From Streptomyces sp. ISL-98 (GTDB lineage: Bacteria; Actinomycetota; Actinomycetes; Streptomycetales; Streptomycetaceae), in NCBI RefSeq assembly GCF_018614055.1, contig NZ_JAGGPB010000046.1, positions 1 through 64,000 of the forward strand: a DNA stretch of 64,000 bases. Reading direction: 5' to 3'. The position numbers and the translations under genes were made by a program. The first letter of the stretch is position 1. Each line of letters starts with the position of its first letter. Below the pieces are notes generated by a model, which had not been told where the DNA came from, ran no database searches, and was given only the letters and a program-made list of their open reading frames with translations. Of this stretch, positions 24,938 through 34,890 are shown one piece after another.

Positions 24938-27259
24938 GTGCCCCACCAAGTCCCGCTGGACGCCCCTGATGTGGTCGAGGGCGTCGTCGATCATCTGCTG
25001 CACATCAGCTACAACGAGCGCACAGTGCTGCGGCTGACCGCCACGACAGGCGACGAGGAGAGCATCACGGCGCTCGGTACAGCGCTCTTCGGCGCGCAGC
25101 CCGGGGAGAGTCTGCGGCTGCGTGGCTCGTGGACCCACAACCCGCAATACGGGCGGCAGTTCAGGGCCGAGCAGTGCGAACGCACGATGCCGGCCGACGA
25201 GAGGGCGATCCGCTTCTATCTCGCCTCGGGGCTGATCCGCGGCATCGGACCAGTCCTCGCCTCCGCGATCGTGGACACCTTCGGTGAGCAGACCCTGAAG
25301 GTCATCGATGCCGAACCGCAGCGGCTCCTTGAGGTACACGGAATCGGACAGGTCCGGCTGGGGCGGATCGCCGCGGCCTGGCAGGAACAGAAGACCATCG
25401 CTGAGATCATGGTGTTCCTGCAAGGGCTTCAGATCACCCCGGCACTCGCGGTGAAGATCTACACCGCGTACGCCGACACCGACGACGACCCGATGCGCAT
25501 TGTCCGCCGCACCCCCTACCAGCTGTGCCGGGACGTGCACGGCGTCGGTTTCGTCAACGCCGACAAGATCGCCCTCGCCGTAGGCATCCCCAAGCACGGC
25601 GACGCCCGCCTCCAGGCCGCCTTGCTGCACGAACTCGATCAGGCTGGCGGGAGCGGCCACTGCCACCTGCCGGTGCGCGTACTGATCGCCCGCACCTGCC
25701 AGCTGCTCACCGACGACGACCCGGCCACCGCGGAGATCCTTGAGGACGCGGTGCTGCGCCATGCCCTGGAGGCGCTGCGCGGCCAGGGTGAGGTGGTCAC
25801 TGAGACGCTTCCGCTTCCTGTGCTCGACGGCAGCGACGCGGTGGCGGACATCGAGATCGCCATGTTGCCGCACCGGCACCGCGATGAGACTCAACTCGCC
25901 TTTCATGTACGGCGCCTACTCGGCTCCACGGCCTCCTCGCTGGCCGACCTCGCGCCGTGGGCGGAGCGGCTGGCCGCGCTCACCACCCAGGAATCAGCCG
26001 GGCTGACCGACGAGCAGCACCACGCGATCCTCGCTGCCCTGACCCGCCCCCTCTCCGTCCTGACCGGCGGCCCAGGCTGCGGCAAGACCCACGCTCTGCG
26101 CACCCTGGTCGACATCGCCGACGAGGCCGGCGCGATTGTCGTGCTGGCCGCGCCCACTGGGAAGGCCGCCAAGCGGCTGGAGGAGACTTGCGGCCAGCCG
26201 GCGATGACCGTGCACCGCCTCATCCGGCCGCCCGACGGGGACTCCCTCTTCGACCACGCCGGCGCTCTGGAGAGCGCCGACCTCGTGGTCGTCGACGAAG
26301 CCTCTATGCTCGACCTCGCTCTGGCCCGCCGCCTTTTCGCAGCCGTCCGCGACGGCTGCCACCTGCTGCTCGTCGGCGATATCAACCAGCTGCCCAGCGT
26401 CGGCCCCGGCCGGGTCCTGCGCGATCTGCTCGACGTCGAAGACATCCCGCGCATCAGGCTCACCAAGGTCTTCCGCCAGCACGACGACAGCGCCGCGATC
26501 GTCATCAACGCCCACCGCATCCTGCGCGGCGAGCTGCCGAAGGACGACCCCAAGGCCTTCTGGAACTGGCCCGTTCCCATCGCCGAGGACATTGCCCGGC
26601 GTGTGGTGGACCTGGTCACCGACCGTATGCCGAAACGCTTCGGTGCCAGCCCGCAGGACATCCAGGTCCTCTGCCCGGGCAAGAAGAACATCGCCGGCAT
26701 GACCGACCTCAACCTCCGCCTCCAGGACAGCCTCAACCCGCCGGACGACGACAAGCCCCAGCACTACCACGGTGGCACCGCCTTCCGCCTCGGCGACCGC
26801 GTCCAGCAGATCCGAAACAACCCTCACCGAGGTGAGAGTGGCGTCTTCAACGGAACCAGCGGCACCATCACCGCTGTCGACACTGAGACCCACCAGCTCA
26901 CCGTCACCTTCCACGACGGCGAGGCAGCCACCTACCCCTTCACCGACCTCGACGAGCTGGTCCACGCCTACGCCGTGACCGTCCACCGCTCCCAGGGCAG
27001 CGAGTACCCGTACGTCATCGTCCCGATGATTAACGCTGCCGGGATGATGCTCCTCCAGCGCAACTTGCTCTACACCGCCGTTACCCGCGCCCGGCAGGGT
27101 GTCATGCTGATCGGTCAGACCGAGGCCGTCGAGCGAGCGATCGCCAACAACCGCACCCAGCGCCGCAACACCGCCCTCACCCACCGCATCGCTCACCCGG
27201 CCGACGGCGTACCGGCGCCCCGCACCCAGACGCCGACCGGTCAACTCGCCTGGAGCTGA
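24938..27259 (+). CDS. recD2: RecD2-type 5'-3' DNA helicase
   Basis: This 773-residue SF1B helicase has the RecD2 layout: an N-terminal OB-like region (LRLRGSWTHNPQYGRQFRAE), helix-hairpin-helix repeats (IRGIGPVLASAIVDTFG, VHGIGQVRLGRI), Walker A GGPGCGKTH, motif Ia (LAAPTGKAAKRLEE), Walker B VVVDEASMLD, motif III (LVGDINQLPSVGPG), motif IV (KVFRQ) and the C-terminal motif VTVHRSQGSEYP with AVTRAR. It unwinds DNA with 5'-3' polarity without RecBC. The GTG start is preceded by GGAGAGAG. Its place next to a DNA-resection operon suggests they work on the same DNA ends. It converges with the TIGR04141 gene. Confidence 0.9.
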   Translation: MPHQVPLDAPDVVEGVVDHLLHISYNERTVLRLTATTGDEESITALGTALFGAQPGESLRLRGSWTHNPQYGRQFRAEQCERTMPADERAIRFYLASGLIRGIGPVLASAIVDTFGEQTLKVIDAEPQRLLEVHGIGQVRLGRIAAAWQEQKTIAEIMVFLQGLQITPALAVKIYTAYADTDDDPMRIVRRTPYQLCRDVHGVGFVNADKIALAVGIPKHGDARLQAALLHELDQAGGSGHCHLPVRVLIARTCQLLTDDDPATAEILEDAVLRHALEALRGQGEVVTETLPLPVLDGSDAVADIEIAMLPHRHRDETQLAFHVRRLLGSTASSLADLAPWAERLAALTTQESAGLTDEQHHAILAALTRPLSVLTGGPGCGKTHALRTLVDIADEAGAIVVLAAPTGKAAKRLEETCGQPAMTVHRLIRPPDGDSLFDHAGALESADLVVVDEASMLDLALARRLFAAVRDGCHLLLVGDINQLPSVGPGRVLRDLLDVEDIPRIRLTKVFRQHDDSAAIVINAHRILRGELPKDDPKAFWNWPVPIAEDIARRVVDLVTDRMPKRFGASPQDIQVLCPGKKNIAGMTDLNLRLQDSLNPPDDDKPQHYHGGTAFRLGDRVQQIRNNPHRGESGVFNGTSGTITAVDTETHQLTVTFHDGEAATYPFTDLDELVHAYAVTVHRSQGSEYPYVIVPMINAAGMMLLQRNLLYTAVTRARQGVMLIGQTEAVERAIANNRTQRRNTALTHRIAHPADGVPAPRTQTPTGQLAWS

Positions 27260-27310
27260 CGGCGGCGGCATGCGCTGGGCCGGCCGGCGGGCAGCGGGGC
27301 CCACGCCTCG

Positions 27311-29002
27311 CTACGCGGCGGCGCGGAACCGCGGCTTGGCGCCGGCCGCGGGTGCTGCCTCGGGGATGCCGACGACTTCCACCGTCACCCCCTGGCGCTC
27401 CAGCTCCTTGGCGGCCTGTGCGAGGGCGACCTGGGAGAAGGGGAAGAGCGTCTCGGGGGTCAGTGCCGTGCCGCGCTTGAGCAGGATCGCGAACACGACG
27501 TGCTTGGGGGTGAAGTCGTCCGGCAGTTCGTGCCGCCCCTTGCTCTCCTCGCGGACGCGGCGGGCGAACTGGCCCCTCACCTCGGCCGACTGCCGCAGCA
27601 TCTGTACGGCGACGAGCCCCTGGTTGAAGAGGTGGCTGAGGGCGTCGGAACCACCGTGCGCGTGCTTGACCATGACCAGGGTGTTCTCGGGGGTGATCAG
27701 GTCGCAGATCTCGATCCCGGTGGTAGTCCTGAGCGGGTTCTTTGCGTTCTTGCGGTCCATGCAGACGTAGCCCCGCCGCTGGTCGGGGACGTGGGCGTTG
27801 TACTTGCGCTCGTCGGCGGCGTCGAGGTCCCACGGGGGCAGATCGACCGACGGCTGGGAGCGGAAGAGACGCTGCACGGTGCTCCTGATCGTGTCCAGGT
27901 ACTCCGCGCCGATCTCGTACCACTCGCCGTCCAGGAGGCAGAACTGGCGGGAGCCGAGAGAGAGGCTGGCCTCGATCCACCGCAGAGCCTCGGTGGTGGC
28001 GATCAGATCCTGGGGCGTGGCCTTGTGGCTGCTGTAGAGCTTGACGGTGCCCTGCTGCAGGGCCTCCAGGCGCTGGCCCGCCCGCTGGATCCGGGCCCGG
28101 TCCAGGACGTAGTCGAGGTCGAAGGCGTCGAAGCGCTGCCCGTCACGGCTGCCGATCTTGATGTGGAAGGCGCGGGCGGCGGAGTGATCTTCCCAGCGGG
28201 CCGGGGGAATCGCGGCGGCGATCCGGCCGTCGGCGGGCTTGCCGAGGGCTTCGTCGAGTGCCTGGTCAAGGCGGTCGCGGGTGGGCTGGTCCTTCACGGG
28301 CACGATGTGCTCGACGAACTCCAGGGCGGGCTGGGGCGCCGTGTCGCGGCAGACGCGTGCGACCTCGCGGATGTCGGCGATCAGGTCCTCCCGGTCGATG
28401 CCGAGGGGAAGGCGGAGCCCGCACCCGCCGTCTGCGCTGACGAGGTTGCCGCGACCGCTGCGGGAGCGGGTGAGCGTCATACCGTCGACCTTTCCGCCCA
28501 GGCGCCGGACGATCTGAGCGTGCTCCTGGACACCGAGCCTGAGTACCGGCGTGCCGCCGGGCACGAGGGTGATGTCGGTCCTGGCCTCTCCGAGGGCCTG
28601 GGAGACCAGGTCCTGGACCTGCATCGGGTTCACCTTGCGAATGGCGAAAGAGAGTCCGAAGCGCTTGTCCTTCAGGCGTTCGGGGATCATCCGGTACCCC
28701 TGGTCGTAGCCGACCGCATAGACCTGGCCGTCTACGGCGAGCAGGTGCAGGCAGGCCGGGCGCCGTACCGGCTCGGAGATCTCCACCCCCGTGGAGCGGG
28801 ATGCATCCGAGCACCAAGACGCCTCGGTCTTCTCCATGGGGGACGTGACCACGAGCGAGGGCACGGTCTGCCAGTCCTCGGGGAGGCGGATGGCGGCGTC
28901 CAGGGAGGTGAGCTGGTCGTGGTCGAGGGCGTCGAACATGGCCTCGACGGTAGGGGCGACGCCGTCGAGCTTGTACAGGGTGCGCTTCGTGGTGGTTGCC
29001 AA
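27311..29002 (-). CDS. TIGR04141 (DUF6119) sporadically distributed protein
   Basis: The protein is about 563 residues and matches, by pattern, the TIGR04141/DUF6119 family (VYAVGYDQGYRMIPERLKDK, FGLSFAIRKVNP, and a C-terminal part with KHAHGGSDALSHLFNQGLVA). The family is patchy in bacteria and often lies beside restriction or defence genes; its biochemical role is unknown to me. A TTG at 29002 has GGAGG five bases away and gives a sensible start (ATTTKRTLYKLDG). ATGs at 29026 and 29035 lack a good ribosome site. It is divergent from the methylase at 29250, probably sharing a control region and working with it. Confidence 0.75.
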   Translation of the reverse strand: MATTTKRTLYKLDGVAPTVEAMFDALDHDQLTSLDAAIRLPEDWQTVPSLVVTSPMEKTEASWCSDASRSTGVEISEPVRRPACLHLLAVDGQVYAVGYDQGYRMIPERLKDKRFGLSFAIRKVNPMQVQDLVSQALGEARTDITLVPGGTPVLRLGVQEHAQIVRRLGGKVDGMTLTRSRSGRGNLVSADGGCGLRLPLGIDREDLIADIREVARVCRDTAPQPALEFVEHIVPVKDQPTRDRLDQALDEALGKPADGRIAAAIPPARWEDHSAARAFHIKIGSRDGQRFDAFDLDYVLDRARIQRAGQRLEALQQGTVKLYSSHKATPQDLIATTEALRWIEASLSLGSRQFCLLDGEWYEIGAEYLDTIRSTVQRLFRSQPSVDLPPWDLDAADERKYNAHVPDQRRGYVCMDRKNAKNPLRTTTGIEICDLITPENTLVMVKHAHGGSDALSHLFNQGLVAVQMLRQSAEVRGQFARRVREESKGRHELPDDFTPKHVVFAILLKRGTALTPETLFPFSQVALAQAAKELERQGVTVEVVGIPEAAPAAGAKPRFRAAA

Positions 29003-29249
29003 GGGGACCTCCAGGGGGCGATTCATGCGCTTCATGCGCTCGGGATTGGGCGGGAGGGGCGTGAAAGCGGCGGAACGAGAGAGTGCGCGGGCAGGGCAGG
29101 CGGGAAGTGAGTCGTCCTGGCCGCCCCAGTGAAAGCACCTCAAGAGAACCATGTAGTGAAAGCTCCGTCAAACGGCTTATCGAGTTTCGTGGGTTGTGTA
29201 CAGTGGCTTCAGTTCGACAGGACGCCTCAGCCAGCGACGGGAAGCACTG

Positions 29250-31445
29250 ATGTCTGACACGCCGGAACCGACTTCGTTCGTGACCGCGGCAGAGATCTCA
29301 CGCCTTGCGGGAGTTACGCGAGCCACCGTGAGCAACTGGCGGCGGCGACACGCGGACTTTCCGGCTCCGAGCGGCGGCAGTGATGCCAGCCCGCTGTACG
29401 ACCTGCGAGCCGTGGAGAGCTGGTTGGCAGGCCGTGGGCAGCTGCCGGCCGGATCGCCGCTGGACGATCTCAGGGGTGAGCTGCGCAGACGTCCGGACGG
29501 CGCCGAGTCCGAGGCGTACTTGAATCTGGTGGTGCTCGCTCTGGAGCGCATGGGGGCGAACGCACGGGAGGAACTTCTCGCTCTTCAGACGGAGGCGCTG
29601 TTGAGCGCCATCCACGCGGCTGTGAGACATCATGCGGCCGATGTGCCAGGAGCAGCCACGTGCGCCGAGCCCGGAAAGGAGGCCGAGCCGGTGTTGCGTG
29701 CCGTGGTGCGAGGAGTGCAGGAGTCCGGGGCTGTGGCCGTCCTCGACGTTCTAGCGGAATTGCCTCGGGACGAGGTGGGAGTACGCGGCGCCTATGCCAC
29801 CCCAGGCGTGCTGGTGGACCTTATGGCCGATCTCCTGGCCGAGGCCACGGATGCCTTCCCGGAGACGGTGCTCGACCCGGCTTGCGGCACGGGGTCCTTC
29901 CTCGTCGCCGCGGCGGAGCGAGGCGCGTCCGTACTGGCCGGGCAGGACACGATGACGGTCCAGGCCGTACAAGCCGTGGTGCGGCTGGGGGTGCTCGCCC
30001 CCACCGGCAAGGTGCAGGTACGGGACGGGGACAGCCTGCGCCACGACGCCTTCCCCGAACTTCAAGCCGACGCGGTGCTGTGCAATCCGCCGTACGGTGA
30101 CCGCGACTGGGGCCATGACGAACTCGCCTACGACGCACGCTGGGAGTACGGGGTCCCGCCGAAGGGCGAGTCCGAACTGGCCTGGGTCCAGCACTGCCTG
30201 AGCCACCTCAAGCCCGGCGGTTGGGCGCTCCTGGTCCTCCCGCCGGGATCGGCGGAACGCGCATCGGGGCGTCGTATCCGAGCCGAGCTGGTTCGGAGAG
30301 GTGTCGTGCAGGCCGTGATCGCGCTGCCCGCCGGTATGGCCCCGCCCCTCCACGTCGGGCTACACCTATGGGTGGTGCAGAAGCCGGACCAGGAGGGGCC
30401 GGAGACACGATCGGTCCTGTTCCTGGACGCAGCAGCGCCCGACGCGCTGCCGGAGCCGCGCCCTCGAAGCCCGCGCGGCAGGAAGAAGACGGAGGAGAGT
30501 GGTCTTCGCGAGGCCGTGATGCGCCGCTGGCGGACGTACGTCGGCGCGCCGGGCACCTTCGAAACCGAGCCCGGCATCGCGCGAACGGTCAATGCCATCG
30601 ACCTCCTCGACGACGCCACCGACCTCACGCCCGCGCGGCACACCCGCGCGGCCACGGTCACCGTCAGCCCCAGACTGCTCGCGGAACACATCCGCCAGGT
30701 GAGCGCCGAACTCGCTCAGGCCACGGCGCAGCTGACCGCCCTGAACCGCGAAGACACCTGGCCTGCGGCCGGAGAGCAGGCCCGTACTTGGCGCACTGCG
30801 ACCGTGGCCGACCTGGCCCGTGGTGCCGCCCTCGCCCTGCACCGCGCCGGCACCGTCCCTGGGCGCTTCGCCACGCGAGCCGAACGCGAGGCGTGGCAGC
30901 AGGCTGCCCCGGACCGCACGGTGGTGGCTGATGCGGCCCCCATGCTCACTGCGGCGGACGTCACCGCAGGCCACCCAGCCTCGGGGTACTTCCCGGAGAG
31001 CCAGAAAGCCGCAGCGATCGAGGTACTGGCGGGAGACGTCCTCCTGCCCGAGCTGCTGCACGACACCGGCACCGGCACCGCCGTCCGCGTCGCCGACGCG
31101 ACGGACGCGGGCAGCCTCCTCGGTCCGAACCTCTGGCTCGTCCGGCCCGACCCCGACCGCCTCGACCCGTGGTTCCTGGCGGGATTCCTCTCGGCCGACG
31201 AGAACGTCTACAGCGTCGCCACCGGCAGCACCCTCCGGCGTATCGACGCACGCCGCCTGCGCGTACCCCTGCTCTCGCTGGCCGAGCAGCAGCAGTACGG
31301 CGAAGCCTTCCGCCGCCTGCACGCCCTCACCGCCGCCGGAGCACGCGTCGCCCACCTCGCCAACGCCAGCACACGACACCTCCGCAGTGGACTCACCGGT
31401 GGCGCGCTTCTGCCCCCGCCACTCGGCCGTACGTCAACACCATGA
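29250..31445 (+). CDS. N6-adenine DNA methylase with N-terminal HTH
   Basis: The protein is 731 residues. It starts with a small helix-turn-helix (AAEISRLAGVTRATVSNWRR) and continues as a gamma-class N6 methylase with SAM motif I (DPACGTGSFL) and catalytic NPPYG. It ends in a region like type I specificity subunits (GPNLWLVRPDPDRLDPWFLAGFL, then RRIDARRLRVPLLSLAEQQQYG). It therefore resembles a single-chain modification plus specificity enzyme. The ATG follows GGGAAG. A TACAGT at 29200-29205 could be the -10 box about 45 bases ahead. No nuclease is fused; the divergent TIGR04141 protein or the nearby HsdR could supply the restriction arm. Confidence 0.85.
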   Translation: MSDTPEPTSFVTAAEISRLAGVTRATVSNWRRRHADFPAPSGGSDASPLYDLRAVESWLAGRGQLPAGSPLDDLRGELRRRPDGAESEAYLNLVVLALERMGANAREELLALQTEALLSAIHAAVRHHAADVPGAATCAEPGKEAEPVLRAVVRGVQESGAVAVLDVLAELPRDEVGVRGAYATPGVLVDLMADLLAEATDAFPETVLDPACGTGSFLVAAAERGASVLAGQDTMTVQAVQAVVRLGVLAPTGKVQVRDGDSLRHDAFPELQADAVLCNPPYGDRDWGHDELAYDARWEYGVPPKGESELAWVQHCLSHLKPGGWALLVLPPGSAERASGRRIRAELVRRGVVQAVIALPAGMAPPLHVGLHLWVVQKPDQEGPETRSVLFLDAAAPDALPEPRPRSPRGRKKTEESGLREAVMRRWRTYVGAPGTFETEPGIARTVNAIDLLDDATDLTPARHTRAATVTVSPRLLAEHIRQVSAELAQATAQLTALNREDTWPAAGEQARTWRTATVADLARGAALALHRAGTVPGRFATRAEREAWQQAAPDRTVVADAAPMLTAADVTAGHPASGYFPESQKAAAIEVLAGDVLLPELLHDTGTGTAVRVADATDAGSLLGPNLWLVRPDPDRLDPWFLAGFLSADENVYSVATGSTLRRIDARRLRVPLLSLAEQQQYGEAFRRLHALTAAGARVAHLANASTRHLRSGLTGGALLPPPLGRTSTP

Positions 31446-31536
31446 CGCGAACTGACTGACGCCACACGAGGCATACCGCAGAATCAATAGCCCCACCGGC
31501 CGAAGCGGCACCGGTGGCCGCCGTGGAAGGAACCCG

Positions 31537-33642
31537 TTGAACAGCAGTAAGCACACCGAGCTGGCGAACCACATCTGGTCCGTCGCCGATCTCCTGCGAG
31601 GCGACTACAAGCAGTCCGAATACGGCAAGGTCATCCTGCCGTTCACCGTGCTGCGCCGCCTCGAATGTGTTCTGGAGCCCACCAAGGACAAGGTCGTCGA
31701 ACAAGCTGCTGCCCTGAAGGACCGGGAGGACATCGACGCCGACCGCTTCCTGCGCCGTGCCTCGGGCCTCACCTTCTACAACAGCAGCACCTACACCTTG
31801 AAGAAGATCGCGGGTGACGCGGGCCACGCCGCCGAGCACCTCATCGAGTACGTCGGGGCCTTCTCGCCCAACGCCCGGGAAGTCCTGGAGCGGTACGAGT
31901 TCGCCCGCCAGATCAACAAGCTCCATGACGCGAAGCTGCTCTACAAGGTGATGGGCAGCTTCGCCGACCTGGACCTGCGTCCTGTCGAGCGTAATGAGAA
32001 TGGCGAGATCGTCCTCGACGACAAGGGGCAGCCCAAGTTGGTGGTCTCCAACCACCAGATGGGATACGTCTTCGAGGAACTCATCCGCCGCTTCGCCGAA
32101 CAGTCCAACGAGACCGCCGGTGAGCACTTCACCCCGCGCGAAGTCATCGAGCTGATGGTCAACCTCCTCATCGCCCCGGACGAGGACGCCCTCACCATCC
32201 CCGGCGCGGTGCGCACCGTACTCGACCCGGCCTGCGGCACCGGGGGCATGCTCACTGCCGCAGAGGAACACATCCGCGCCTTCAACCAGGACGCCACGGT
32301 CAAGGTCTACGGCCAGGAACTCAACCCCGAGTCCTGGGCGATCTGCCGCTCCGATCTGATGATCAAGGGCCAGGACCCCGACAACATCAAGTACGGCAAC
32401 TCCTTCAGCAACGACGGACACAAAGAGGACAGGGACGACCCCGACAAGGTCACCAAGTTCGACTACCTCCTCGCCAACCCGCCCTTCGGCGTGGAGTGGA
32501 AGAAGGTCAAGGACGAGGTAGAGCACGAGTACGAGACCCTTGGCGAGAGCGGCCGCTTCGGCGCCGGCCTGCCGCGCATCAACGACGGCTCCCTGCTCTT
32601 CCTCCAGCACATGCTCTCCAAGCGCCAGCCCGCCGAGTGGGTCCCGCCGAAGGGCCCGGACGAGCGGGGCCGGTGGAAGGGCGGCAGCCGCATCGCCATC
32701 GTCTTCAACGGCTCCCCGCTGTTCACCGGCGCCGCAGAGTCCGGCGAGTCCAAGATCCGCCAGTGGATCCTGGAGAACGACTGGCTGGAGGGCATCGTCG
32801 CCCTGCCCGACCAGCTCTTCTACAACACCGGCATCTCCACGTACTTCTGGATCCTGACCAACCGAAAGACCCCGGGCCACCAGGGCAAGGTCGTCCTTCT
32901 CGACGCACGCGAACACTTCGTCAAGAAGCGCAAGTCCCTCGGCGACAAGCGGAAGGAGATCGACGACAAGCAGATCGAGGAACTGACCCGCCTGTACGGG
33001 GAGGCCCTTGATGTCGCGAGCAATGCCGAGCACCCGCTGCACAACAAGGTCAAGGTCTTCAAGAACGAGGACTTCGGCTACCACCGCATCACCATCGAAC
33101 GCCCCCTCAAGCTCCGCTTCGAGGTCACCGAGACAGCACTGGCCGCGCTCGCTGCATCGAAGCCAGTCCAGAAGTTGGAGGCGGCCGGGGCGTTCGTCGA
33201 GGCCCTGAAGCCGCTGATCGGCCAGCAGTGGCAGACGAAGTCGGAAGCGTGGGTGGCGATGAAGGACGCCGTGGTCGCGGCGGGGCTGACCTGGCCCACG
33301 GGCGCGCCGTTCAACAAGGCGCTGAGGGACGCGGTCGGGGTGAAGGACCCGGAGGGCGAGACCCAGACGCTGAAGGGCGGGGCCGACGAACCTGATCCGG
33401 AGCTGCGGGACTACGAGAACGTGCCGCTGGAGGAGGATGTCGAGGAATATCTCAAGCGCGAGGTCCTCCCCGACATCCCGGACGCGTGGATCGACCACGA
33501 CAAGACCAAGATTGGCTACGAGATCCCGCTCACGCGCCACTTCTACGCGTACCAGCCGCCGAGGCCATTGGCGGAGATCGACGCTGAGCTGAAGGCCCTG
33601 GAGGCGGAGATTCAGACGCTTCTGGGCGAGGTGACTGAATGA
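31537..33642 (+). CDS. hsdM: Type I restriction-modification methylase subunit HsdM
   Basis: This 701-residue subunit has the N-terminal helical HsdM domain (NHIWSVADLLRGDYKQSEYG), SAM motif I (LDPACGTGGML) and catalytic NPPFG, with an extended helical C-terminus that contacts HsdS. It methylates adenine in the site chosen by HsdS. A TTG start is supported by GGAAGGAA at 31525-31532. The stop overlaps the hsdS start (ATGA), giving coupled translation. The gene lies 91 bases after the other methylase, so the two could share a transcript. Confidence 0.95.
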   Translation: MNSSKHTELANHIWSVADLLRGDYKQSEYGKVILPFTVLRRLECVLEPTKDKVVEQAAALKDREDIDADRFLRRASGLTFYNSSTYTLKKIAGDAGHAAEHLIEYVGAFSPNAREVLERYEFARQINKLHDAKLLYKVMGSFADLDLRPVERNENGEIVLDDKGQPKLVVSNHQMGYVFEELIRRFAEQSNETAGEHFTPREVIELMVNLLIAPDEDALTIPGAVRTVLDPACGTGGMLTAAEEHIRAFNQDATVKVYGQELNPESWAICRSDLMIKGQDPDNIKYGNSFSNDGHKEDRDDPDKVTKFDYLLANPPFGVEWKKVKDEVEHEYETLGESGRFGAGLPRINDGSLLFLQHMLSKRQPAEWVPPKGPDERGRWKGGSRIAIVFNGSPLFTGAAESGESKIRQWILENDWLEGIVALPDQLFYNTGISTYFWILTNRKTPGHQGKVVLLDAREHFVKKRKSLGDKRKEIDDKQIEELTRLYGEALDVASNAEHPLHNKVKVFKNEDFGYHRITIERPLKLRFEVTETALAALAASKPVQKLEAAGAFVEALKPLIGQQWQTKSEAWVAMKDAVVAAGLTWPTGAPFNKALRDAVGVKDPEGETQTLKGGADEPDPELRDYENVPLEEDVEEYLKREVLPDIPDAWIDHDKTKIGYEIPLTRHFYAYQPPRPLAEIDAELKALEAEIQTLLGEVTE

Positions 33643-34883
33643 CGAACGGATTCGAGTCCGTCCCGGCCCGCTGGCGCATGTCTCGCCTCGATCGGGTGGC
33701 GACGGTTAACGCGCGTATCGGCTGGAAAGCGCTGACGGCCGCTGAGTATCAGCCGGAAGGGTACGCCTTCCTGGCAACTCCCAATATCAAGAATCCGCAG
33801 ATCGATTACCGCAACGTCAACTACATCTCCGAGTTTCGGTACGAGGAGTCTCCCGAGCTGAAGCTCAGGGAGGGCGACGTTCTCCTCGCCAAGGACGGCA
33901 ACACACTAGGCATCGTCAATCTCGTGCGGGACCTGCCACGTCCTGCGACGGTCAACGGCTCTATTGCCGTGCTGCGTTCATACGGAATCCACCCTGCATA
34001 CCTGCGGTATGTCATCGCGAGTAATGTGATGCAAGGCCACATTGGCGCGGTCAAGGATGGTATGGGGGTGCCGCATCTCTTTCAGCGGGACATCAAGCGG
34101 TTTTCCATTCCGCTGCCCCCTGAGGAGGAGCAGTGCCGCATCGTCAACTTCCTTGATGCTGAAGTCGGCAAGATCAACTCCCTGGTGGCGAAGAAGCTTG
34201 AGATCCTCTCCCTCTTGGAGGAGCGGATCGACAGTCGCATCCTTGGGCACATTGGCGCCAGCCAGCTCGTCAACTCGGCGTCTGGGCTGACTGTGCGCCC
34301 CATCCGTAGGCTGTTGACGAAGGTGAGCCGCCCGGCAGCGCCCACTGAAGAGGTGATCACCGCCTTCAGGGATGGCCAGGTTACGGCGCGGTCGCTTCGG
34401 CGCGCTGATGGATACACGCTCAGCGCGAGCACAGATGCCCAGGGTCAACACGTCGAGGTGGATGATGTCGTCATCCATGGGCTCGACGGCTTCGCCGGCG
34501 CGATCGGCATGTCCGAGGCTGCCGGTAACTGCAGCCCCGTGTACCACGTATGCGTCCCACGCAATGGTGGTGATCCCGCCTTTTACGGAAGGCTCCTTCG
34601 AGTACTCGCAGTCTCTGAATACCTGGGCCTCTTCGCCACGAGCACGCGAGAGCGGGCCGTGGACTTCCGGAGCTGGGATCTCTTCGGAGCGATTCCGATC
34701 CCGAATGTGGCATTGCGAGAGCAAGCGGAGATCGGAGACTGGGTCAGGTCTGTCCCACCTCTTCGCTCCAAGGTGGAGCGCTCAAACGCGCTTGCAGTCG
34801 AGCGCCGCCAGGCTCTGATCACCGCAGCCGTAACCGGCCAGTTCGACGTATCCACCGCCAGCGGACGAGGAATTGAGGACTGA
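33639..34883 (+). CDS. hsdS: Type I restriction-modification specificity subunit HsdS
   Basis: The protein is 414 residues with the two-half architecture: a first target-recognition domain, a conserved spacer helix (LPPEEEQCRIVNFLDAEVGK, then INSLVAKKLEILSLLEERI) near 165-205, a second target-recognition domain and the closing helix (EQAEIGDWVRSVPPLRS). It determines a bipartite DNA sequence that cannot be predicted here. Codon use is somewhat less GC-rich than in hsdM and hsdR, as is common for specificity genes that exchange domains. Confidence 0.9.
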   Translation: MTNGFESVPARWRMSRLDRVATVNARIGWKALTAAEYQPEGYAFLATPNIKNPQIDYRNVNYISEFRYEESPELKLREGDVLLAKDGNTLGIVNLVRDLPRPATVNGSIAVLRSYGIHPAYLRYVIASNVMQGHIGAVKDGMGVPHLFQRDIKRFSIPLPPEEEQCRIVNFLDAEVGKINSLVAKKLEILSLLEERIDSRILGHIGASQLVNSASGLTVRPIRRLLTKVSRPAAPTEEVITAFRDGQVTARSLRRADGYTLSASTDAQGQHVEVDDVVIHGLDGFAGAIGMSEAAGNCSPVYHVCVPRNGGDPAFYGRLLRVLAVSEYLGLFATSTRERAVDFRSWDLFGAIPIPNVALREQAEIGDWVRSVPPLRSKVERSNALAVERRQALITAAVTGQFDVSTASGRGIED

Positions 34884-34890
34884 TCGCATC

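Noticed and set aside
27311..29002. A prokaryotic Argonaute or Piwi gene
   Set aside because: Size and defence context invited the idea, but no PIWI catalytic motif is visible and the sequence pattern matches TIGR04141.
27500..29110. Forward frame of more than 500 codons through the TIGR04141 gene
   Set aside because: It has no recognisable motif and the reverse strand encodes a clear family member.
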